From contig JABDJQ010000537.1 of NCBI GenBank assembly GCA_013002425.1, positions 1 through 7,236 of the forward strand: 7,236 bases of DNA. Direction: 5' to 3'. Positions 1 through 4,382 of the stretch are shown here, in pieces. The first letter of the stretch is position 1. The number at the start of each line of letters is the position of its first letter. This DNA comes from Gemmatimonadota bacterium (GTDB lineage Bacteria; Orphanbacterota; Orphanbacteria; Orphanbacterales; Orphanbacteraceae). The notes beneath the pieces were generated by a model that was given only the letters and a program-made list of their open reading frames with translations, was not told the origin of the DNA and searched no databases. The position numbers were made by a program, and so were the translations under genes.

Positions 1-249
1 GTTCAGATGATCTACGACAAGTTTCAGCATGCGCTCGAGTCGCTCGGGATCGAAGCGTTCTCGGCGATCGGTCAGATGTTCGATCCCAATTCGATGGAAG
101 CGCTCACGACCCTTTCCGTCCCGGGGAAACCGGAGAACGAAGTGGTCGGTGAGATTCGCAAAGGGTACCGGTATCGCGGCGAACTTCTGAGGACGGCACA
201 GGTCATGGTGAATCAGCCGGCCGCGGAAGAGCCCGCCGAAAGCAAGTAG
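1..249 (+). CDS. grpE: GrpE nucleotide exchange factor, C-terminal part (gene cut by window start)
   Basis: The reading frame is open from base 1 and ends at TAG 247-249, so the 5' part of the gene lies outside the window. The 82 visible codons match the C-terminal beta domain of GrpE: a segment ending in a long helix (IYDKFQHALESLGIE), then the FDPN-x-MEAL stretch, a short acidic loop, and the closing GYRYRGELLRTAQVMV strand pair typical of the family. This domain contacts the DnaK nucleotide-binding domain and opens it to release ADP. A short hydrophilic Ala/Glu/Pro tail follows (PAAEEPAESK). The gene lies 51 bp upstream of dnaK in the classical grpE-dnaK-dnaJ order. Family assignment is by motif and context. 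The N-terminal coiled coil and any heat-shock operator cannot be seen. Confidence 0.93.
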   Translation, partial: VQMIYDKFQHALESLGIEAFSAIGQMFDPNSMEALTTLSVPGKPENEVVGEIRKGYRYRGELLRTAQVMVNQPAAEEPAESK

Positions 250-283
250 CGAGAATTCAAAACAGCACGGGCTGACGTTTGAT

Positions 284-293
284 AGGAGAGGAG
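284..293 (+). promoter_or_regulatory. Shine-Dalgarno sequence of dnaK
   Basis: AGGAGAGGAG lies 7 nt before the ATG at 301. It is a very strong purine-rich ribosome binding site, fitting a protein made in large amounts. It supports the start at 301. No convincing promoter is visible in the 51-bp grpE-dnaK gap, so dnaK is probably read through from grpE. Confidence 0.8.
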
Positions 294-300
294 TTCGAAG

Positions 301-2256
301 ATGGGGAAAGTAATCGGAATCGATCTCGGAACGACCAACTCTGTCGTTGCCGTCGTCGAAGACGGCGAAGCCAAAGTCATTCAGAACGCCGAGGGCGGAC
401 GGACGACGCCTTCGATCGTCGCATTCACAAAGGACGGGGAGCGTCTCGTGGGCCAGGTCGCGAAACGGCAGGCCGTCACGAACCCGGAAAACACCGTTTC
501 ATCCATCAAGCGGTTCATGGGGCGGAAGCTCGGTGAAGTGCGCGAGGAAATGAAGATCGTCCCGTACACGCTGCGCGAAGCCGACAACGGCGACCTGCGC
601 GTCCACATCAGCAATACCGACAAGGAGCACGCCCCGCCGGAAATCTCGGCGATGATTCTTCAGTATCTGAAGAAGGCGGCGGAAGACTATCTCGGCGAGG
701 AAGTCACGGAAGCCGTGATTACGGTACCGGCCTACTTCAACGACTCGCAGCGCCAGGCCACCAAGGACGCGGGCCGGATCGCGGGTCTCGACGTAAAGCG
801 AATCATCAACGAGCCGACCGCGGCGTCTCTCGCGTACGGTCTCGACAAGGACAAGAAAGAAGAGAAAATCGCCGTGTTCGATCTCGGCGGCGGTACTTTC
901 GACATTTCGATTCTCGAACTCGGCGACGGCGTCTTCGAAGTGAAGGCCACGAACGGGGACACCCACCTGGGCGGGGATGATTTCGATCAGCGCCTGATCG
1001 ACCACCTCGCGGATGAATTCAAGAAGCAGAACGGCATCGATATCCGCAGCGACAAGATGGCCCTGCAGCGCCTCAAGGAAGCGGCGGAAAAGGCCAAGAT
1101 CGAACTCTCCTCGACGATGCAGACGAACGTGAACCTCCCGTTCATTACGGCCGATCAATCGGGTCCCAAACACCTCGATGTCACGATCACGCGCGCTCAG
1201 TTCGACTCGCTTACGGAAGCCCTCGTGGGGCGGACGATCGAGCCCTGCAAGCGCGCGCTCGCCGATGCCGGCATGACCGCGAACGACATCGACGAAGTCA
1301 TCCTGGTCGGTGGATCCACGCGTATCCCGGCCGTCTACGAAAAAGTGAAGGCCTTCTTCGGGAAAGAGCCGCACAAGGGCGTGAACCCCGATGAAGTCGT
1401 GGCGGTCGGCGCCGCGATCCAGGGCGGCGTGCTCGCGGGCGACGTGAAAGACGTGCTTCTTCTCGACGTCACGCCTCTCTCGCTCGGTATCGAAACGCTC
1501 GGCGGCGTCATGACGAAGCTCATCGAGCGCAACACGACGATTCCGACGAAGAAGAGCCAGTCCTTCTCGACCGCGGCCGACAACCAGCAGGCCGTGAGCA
1601 TTCACGTACTGCAGGGCGAGCGTGAAATGGCGGTCGACAACCGCACGCTCGGACGCTTCGATCTCGTCGGCATCCCGGCGGCGCCTCGCGGCGTGCCCCA
1701 GATCGAAGTCACGTTCGACATCGACGCCAACGGGATCGTGCACGTATTCGCGAAAGATCTCGGCACCGGCAAGGAGCAGAAGATCAAGATCCAGGCTTCG
1801 AGCGGACTCTCCGACGACGAAGTGAACAAGATGGTGCGCGACGCGGAAGAGCACGAAACCGAAGACAAGGCGAAGCGGGAGTCGGTCGAAACGAGAAACA
1901 AGGCCGATCAGATGTACTATTCCGTCGAGAAGAACCTGAAGGAGCACGGCGACAAGGTCGACGCCGAGGCCCGCGGCCAGATCGAGAACGCGCTGAGCGA
2001 CCTGAAAGGCGCGATCGACGGCGGGGACGCGGCGCAGATGAAAACGAAGATGGAGTCGCTCGAGGCCGCTTCCCACAAGCTCGCGGAACAGATCTACGCT
2101 CAGCAGACTCAGGACGGCGGCGGCGCAGCCGGCGCCGCAGGCGCCGCAGGAGCAGCGGGGACCGCAGGCGAATCGACGGAGTCGGGGGAATCCTCGGACG
2201 AGGCTGTCGAAGCGGACTTCGAGGTCGTCGACGAAGACGATAACAAGAAGGCGTAG
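301..2256 (+). CDS. dnaK: Chaperone protein DnaK (Hsp70)
   Basis: This is a 651-residue cytoplasmic Hsp70, slightly longer than the roughly 610-640 usual in bacteria. It binds exposed hydrophobic peptides in an ATP-driven cycle with DnaJ and GrpE. All three Hsp70 signatures are visible: GIDLGTTNS at residues 6-14, FDLGGGTFD from 193, and VILVGGSTRIP from 333. The interdomain linker VLLLDVTPLSLG (385-396) joins the ATPase domain to the beta-sandwich substrate-binding domain. The helical lid follows to about residue 600. The C-terminus is a low-complexity Ala/Gly stretch (606-623) and then a strongly acidic tail with FEVVDEDD near the end, resembling the acidic tails of other DnaKs. In the beta domain, the usual VSAKD is VFAKD. 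The ATG is fixed by a strong Shine-Dalgarno and by the canonical N-terminus. A long open frame on the opposite strand is a codon-bias artefact. Confidence 0.99.
   Translation: MGKVIGIDLGTTNSVVAVVEDGEAKVIQNAEGGRTTPSIVAFTKDGERLVGQVAKRQAVTNPENTVSSIKRFMGRKLGEVREEMKIVPYTLREADNGDLRVHISNTDKEHAPPEISAMILQYLKKAAEDYLGEEVTEAVITVPAYFNDSQRQATKDAGRIAGLDVKRIINEPTAASLAYGLDKDKKEEKIAVFDLGGGTFDISILELGDGVFEVKATNGDTHLGGDDFDQRLIDHLADEFKKQNGIDIRSDKMALQRLKEAAEKAKIELSSTMQTNVNLPFITADQSGPKHLDVTITRAQFDSLTEALVGRTIEPCKRALADAGMTANDIDEVILVGGSTRIPAVYEKVKAFFGKEPHKGVNPDEVVAVGAAIQGGVLAGDVKDVLLLDVTPLSLGIETLGGVMTKLIERNTTIPTKKSQSFSTAADNQQAVSIHVLQGEREMAVDNRTLGRFDLVGIPAAPRGVPQIEVTFDIDANGIVHVFAKDLGTGKEQKIKIQASSGLSDDEVNKMVRDAEEHETEDKAKRESVETRNKADQMYYSVEKNLKEHGDKVDAEARGQIENALSDLKGAIDGGDAAQMKTKMESLEAASHKLAEQIYAQQTQDGGGAAGAAGAAGAAGTAGESTESGESSDEAVEADFEVVDEDDNKKA
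2125..2169 (+). repeat. Five 9-bp tandem units encoding (Ala-Ala-Gly)4 Thr-Ala-Gly in DnaK
   Basis: Five consecutive 9-bp units, variants of GCCGCAGGC, encode AAG four times and then TAG. They sit between the DnaK lid and the acidic tail. The codons differ between units (GCAGCCGGC, GCCGCAGGC, GCCGCAGGA, GCAGCGGGG, ACCGCAGGC), so the repeat is degenerate at the DNA level but regular in the protein. It is probably a flexible, length-variable linker. Confidence 0.75.
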
Positions 2257-2261
2257 AGGAG
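2257..2261 (+). promoter_or_regulatory. Shine-Dalgarno sequence that fixes the TTG start of dnaJ
   Basis: AGGAG begins at the last base region of the dnaK stop codon and lies 6 nt before TTG 2268. No ATG or GTG in frame lies close enough to include the conserved DYYEVLGV start of the J domain. The spacing therefore selects TTG as the initiation codon. Confidence 0.75.
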
Positions 2262-2267
2262 ATCTCG

Positions 2268-3383
2268 TTGCCCAGCAGCAAGCGCGACTACTACGAGGTT
2301 CTCGGTGTCGAACGGGGGGCCTCTGCGGACGAAATCAAGAAGGCGTATCGCAAGCTCGCGCTTCAGTTCCATCCCGACCGGAACCCCGGGGATGCGGCGG
2401 CCGAGGAGTCCTTCAAGGAAGCCACGCAGGCGTATGAAATCCTGCGCGACGGAGAGAAGCGATCCCGGTACGACCAGTTCGGACACTCCGGCGTGGATCC
2501 GAGCATGGGGGGCGGCCACGGCGACTTCGGCGGCTTCGATATCTCCGATGCGCTGCGCGCGTTCATGCGTGATTTCGGTGGCTTCGGCAATTTCGAGTTC
2601 GGAGGTACTTCCCGGGGCGGCAGCAGCGGTCCTCGACGCGGACAGGACCTCCAGATTCAGTTGAAGCTTACGCTGGAAGAAGTGGCGACCGGCGTGGAGC
2701 GCACTCTCCGTGTCAAAGTGCTCTCACCCTGCGGTACATGCGGAGGAAGCGGCGCGAAACCGGGCACCTCCTCGGACACCTGCCAGACATGTGGCGGCCA
2801 GGGACAGGTGCGTCAGGTCCAGCGATCGATTCTCGGGCAGTTCGTGAACATCGCAGAGTGCCCTGATTGTCACGGCGACGGAACGATCCTGCGCGATCGC
2901 TGCAGCGACTGCAGGGGGGAAGGTCGCAAGGAAACCACGGAATCCATCAAGGTCCGGATTCCCGCCGGCGTCACGTCCGGCAACTATATCCCGCTCCGCG
3001 GCAAGGGGAATGTCGGGATGCGCGGCGGCCCCCGTGGCGATATCATCGTGCTGATCGAAGAGATCGAGCACGCGCACCTCGAACGGCACGGCGACGACGT
3101 GCTTTCCGAGATCGACATCTCGTTCGATCAGGCCGTTCTCGGCGGATCGGTTCAGGTCGCCACGCTCGACGGCAAAGTCAAAATGAACATCCCGGCCGGC
3201 ACGCCCTCAGGCAAGATCTTCCGCCTGCGGGGCAAAGGCATCCCTCATCTGCGCGGCTCCGGCTCCGGCGACCAGCTCGTGCGGGTACATATCCACGTCC
3301 CGAAAAAGCTGAACAAGGAAGCGCGCCGCATTCTCGAGGAAGTCCGCGGGAACGATTCCTTCCGTCCTCCCGGAAAGAGCTGA
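2268..3383 (+). CDS. dnaJ: Chaperone protein DnaJ (class A Hsp40)
   Basis: This 371-residue class A J-protein delivers clients to DnaK and stimulates its ATPase. The J domain spans residues 1-70 (DYYEVLGV at 7-14) with the catalytic HPD at 35-37. A Gly/Phe-rich linker covers about 79-122. The cysteine-rich zinc domain has all four CxxCxGxG motifs, starting at C155, C172, C198 and C212, so both zinc sites look intact. The C-terminal beta-sandwich substrate-binding region follows to about 345, with the family motifs PAGV, RGKGN and PAGTPSGKIFRLRGKG. Translation starts at TTG, 11 bp after the dnaK stop. The G/F linker lacks the usual DIFGDFF-like segment and carries DISDALRAFMRDFGGFGNF instead. 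Length and domain order are otherwise normal, and function is not in doubt. Confidence 0.98.
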   Translation: MPSSKRDYYEVLGVERGASADEIKKAYRKLALQFHPDRNPGDAAAEESFKEATQAYEILRDGEKRSRYDQFGHSGVDPSMGGGHGDFGGFDISDALRAFMRDFGGFGNFEFGGTSRGGSSGPRRGQDLQIQLKLTLEEVATGVERTLRVKVLSPCGTCGGSGAKPGTSSDTCQTCGGQGQVRQVQRSILGQFVNIAECPDCHGDGTILRDRCSDCRGEGRKETTESIKVRIPAGVTSGNYIPLRGKGNVGMRGGPRGDIIVLIEEIEHAHLERHGDDVLSEIDISFDQAVLGGSVQVATLDGKVKMNIPAGTPSGKIFRLRGKGIPHLRGSGSGDQLVRVHIHVPKKLNKEARRILEEVRGNDSFRPPGKS

Positions 3384-3384
3384 C

Positions 3385-4101
3385 ATGCCGGGTCGCGCGG
3401 ACCGCATCTTCTATGCACCACCCGCACTACTCGCACGCCAGTCCTTTCCGGTGCCCGACGACGAGGCGCATCATCTGACCCGGGTCCTTCGCGTCAGCGA
3501 TCAGGCCGAAGTGCGCTTCGTCGATGGCGAGGGGAACGCGGCCGTGGTCCGCGTCACGAGGCGCGCCGAAGGCTTGAGCGCCGATGTACTCGAGAGGCCG
3601 GGCCGAGAGCCGCCGCGGAGTCCGGAAGTGCATCTCGCGATTGCCACGAACAAAGGAAGCGACTTCGAGGAGATTCTCACCCGTCTTGCCGAAATCGGTG
3701 TTCGTGTTGTGCATCCGTTTACCGCGGCCAGGTCGGTACCGCGGGGGGCAGGGGGACGCGCGCGCGCCGAGCGATGGAGCCGGATGGCGCGAACCGGGAT
3801 GAAGATCGCGGGCAGCGCGCATCTCATGCGGATCACGCCCGTACTGGAGTGGAGCGACGCACTCGCACTCCCGGGCGATTGCAGGATCCTGTGCGAAGCA
3901 GGCGGGGAGCCGCTCTTGCGATCGGTGCGCGGAGAGACCGTTCTCGTCCTGATCGGCCCCGAGGGAGGCTTTACGGACGAAGAGCGCGCGGAGGCGATCG
4001 GCGCCGGTTTCGTCGCCGGGTCGCTCGGTGCCGGGAACCTGCGGGCGACGACGGCGGCCGTGCTGGCGGCGGGGTTCATGATGAGCGGCTGCGAAGCCTG
4101 A
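3385..4101 (+). CDS. rsmE: RsmE-family 16S rRNA (uracil-N3) methyltransferase, divergent
   Basis: This 238-residue protein, about the usual family length, resembles RsmE, which uses S-adenosylmethionine to methylate N3 of U1498 in 16S rRNA. The N-terminal PUA-like part shows RIFYAPP and EAHHLTRVLRV followed by FVDGEG. The C-terminal SPOUT knot shows IGPEGGFTDEE (190-200) and LGAGNLRATTAA (214-225). Some residues I recall as conserved differ. The family LGxRxLRxETA reads LGAGNLRATTA (R to G217, E to T222). The helix usually reading A-x-x-Q-x-x-R lacks the Gln and Arg (MKIAGSAHLM). The ATG lies one base after the dnaJ stop, with GGAAAGAG at 3372-3379, so it is probably translated with dnaJ. In many bacteria prmA lies between dnaJ and rsmE; here it does not. 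The family is clear, but activity on U1498 is inferred. Confidence 0.88.
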   Translation: MPGRADRIFYAPPALLARQSFPVPDDEAHHLTRVLRVSDQAEVRFVDGEGNAAVVRVTRRAEGLSADVLERPGREPPRSPEVHLAIATNKGSDFEEILTRLAEIGVRVVHPFTAARSVPRGAGGRARAERWSRMARTGMKIAGSAHLMRITPVLEWSDALALPGDCRILCEAGGEPLLRSVRGETVLVLIGPEGGFTDEERAEAIGAGFVAGSLGAGNLRATTAAVLAAGFMMSGCEA

Positions 4102-4125
4102 ACCCGGCCGTATCGACCGATCGCG

Positions 4126-4162
4126 CGGGCCGGCGGCGAAGGAAAAACGGCCCGGATTGTTG
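4126..4162 (+). terminator. Possible terminator stem-loop ending the grpE-dnaK-dnaJ-rsmE transcript
   Basis: CGGGCCG (4126-4132) pairs perfectly with CGGCCCG (4148-4154) across a 15-nt loop, 25 bp after the rsmE stop. All seven pairs are G-C. The following bases (GATTGTTG) are only moderately T-rich, so this is a weak intrinsic terminator at best. Its tail runs into the -35 box of the next promoter. It could instead act as a processing or pausing hairpin. Confidence 0.4.
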
Positions 4163-4188
4163 ACGATTCCTCTATACCGCCTTATATT
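4160..4188 (+). promoter_or_regulatory. Sigma-70-type promoter for mutS2-dnaG
   Basis: The -35 box TTGACG (4160-4165) and -10 box TATATT (4183-4188) are separated by exactly 17 bp. Each differs from the consensus (TTGACA, TATAAT) at a single position. The boxes lie in a short AT-rich island within otherwise GC-rich DNA, directly after the possible terminator. Transcription would start near 4194-4196, giving a leader of about 188 nt before mutS2. There is no extended -10 TGn motif. The promoter is predicted from sequence alone. Confidence 0.7.
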
Positions 4189-4194
4189 AACAAA

Positions 4195-4382
4195 GTACGT
4201 CTCAGTATCGATAATCTGGGAACGTGTGTGCATGCACGCAGCACAGTCCGGATCGCACGAAGCCACCAAGAGGCCGACAGCCATACCACAACGGCTGCGC
4301 CTAAACATGGACCTGACCCGGCGCGATCGCATCCTGGACTCACCGTGCGAAGCATTCTCTTTACGGGCAGGTTCATACATCA
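4195..4382 (+). promoter_or_regulatory. Long structured 5' leader of mutS2, candidate cis-regulatory RNA
   Basis: About 188 nt lie between the predicted transcription start and the mutS2 ATG, with no convincing coding region. Four helices can be drawn by hand. (1) A 6-bp hairpin at 4225-4240 around the palindrome GTGCATGCAC. (2) A long-range stem pairing 4241-4255 with 4328-4348, 15 bp interrupted by bulges at 4330, 4335 and 4341-4344. (3) A 10-bp hairpin at 4271-4302 (AGGCcGaCAGCC with GGCTGCGCCT, two single-base bulges). (4) A 13-bp helix pairing 4307-4320 with 4364-4376. Helices 2 and 4 cross, so together they form a pseudoknot. Alternatively, helix 4 forms with a local hairpin 4327-4331/4346-4350, which excludes helix 2. 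I do not recognise a known riboswitch class. Regulation of mutS2-dnaG is inferred from structure and position only. Confidence 0.45.
4307..4376 (+). promoter_or_regulatory. Hairpin able to mask the mutS2 ribosome binding site
   Basis: Bases 4307-4320 (ATGGACCTGACCCG) pair with 4364-4376 (CGGGCAGGTTCAT) in 12 Watson-Crick pairs and one G-U pair, with a single bulged A at 4316. The 3' strand contains GGGCAGG (4365-4371), the only Shine-Dalgarno-like sequence before the ATG at 4383. Inside, TCGCA (4327-4331) pairs with TGCGA (4346-4350). Formation of this hairpin should reduce ribosome access to mutS2. Confidence 0.5.

Noticed and set aside
250..300. Possible promoter or CIRCE heat-shock operator between grpE and dnaK
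   Set aside because: No inverted repeat of the CIRCE type and no paired -35/-10 boxes are visible. The gap holds only the dnaK ribosome binding site.
499..2076. 525-codon open frame antisense to dnaK
   Set aside because: Long antisense frames are common opposite highly expressed GC-rich dnaK genes because of codon bias. It shows no domain, no ribosome binding site and no independent promoter.
4290..4323. Minus-strand string GGGTCAGGTCC followed by GCAGCC, resembling the conserved core of bacterial SRP (4.5S) RNA
   Set aside because: The essential GGAA tetraloop and the GGAAGCAG side are missing, the flanks do not pair into the SRP rod, and the only good promoter is on the other strand. It is probably chance similarity.
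4195..4382. tRNA, 6S RNA or a known riboswitch in the intergenic region
   Set aside because: No cloverleaf or T-loop is present, the 5' and 3' ends do not pair into a 6S-like closing stem, and no conserved core of the cobalamin, TPP, SAM, glycine or cyclic-di-GMP classes could be matched by eye. An Infernal search would settle it.
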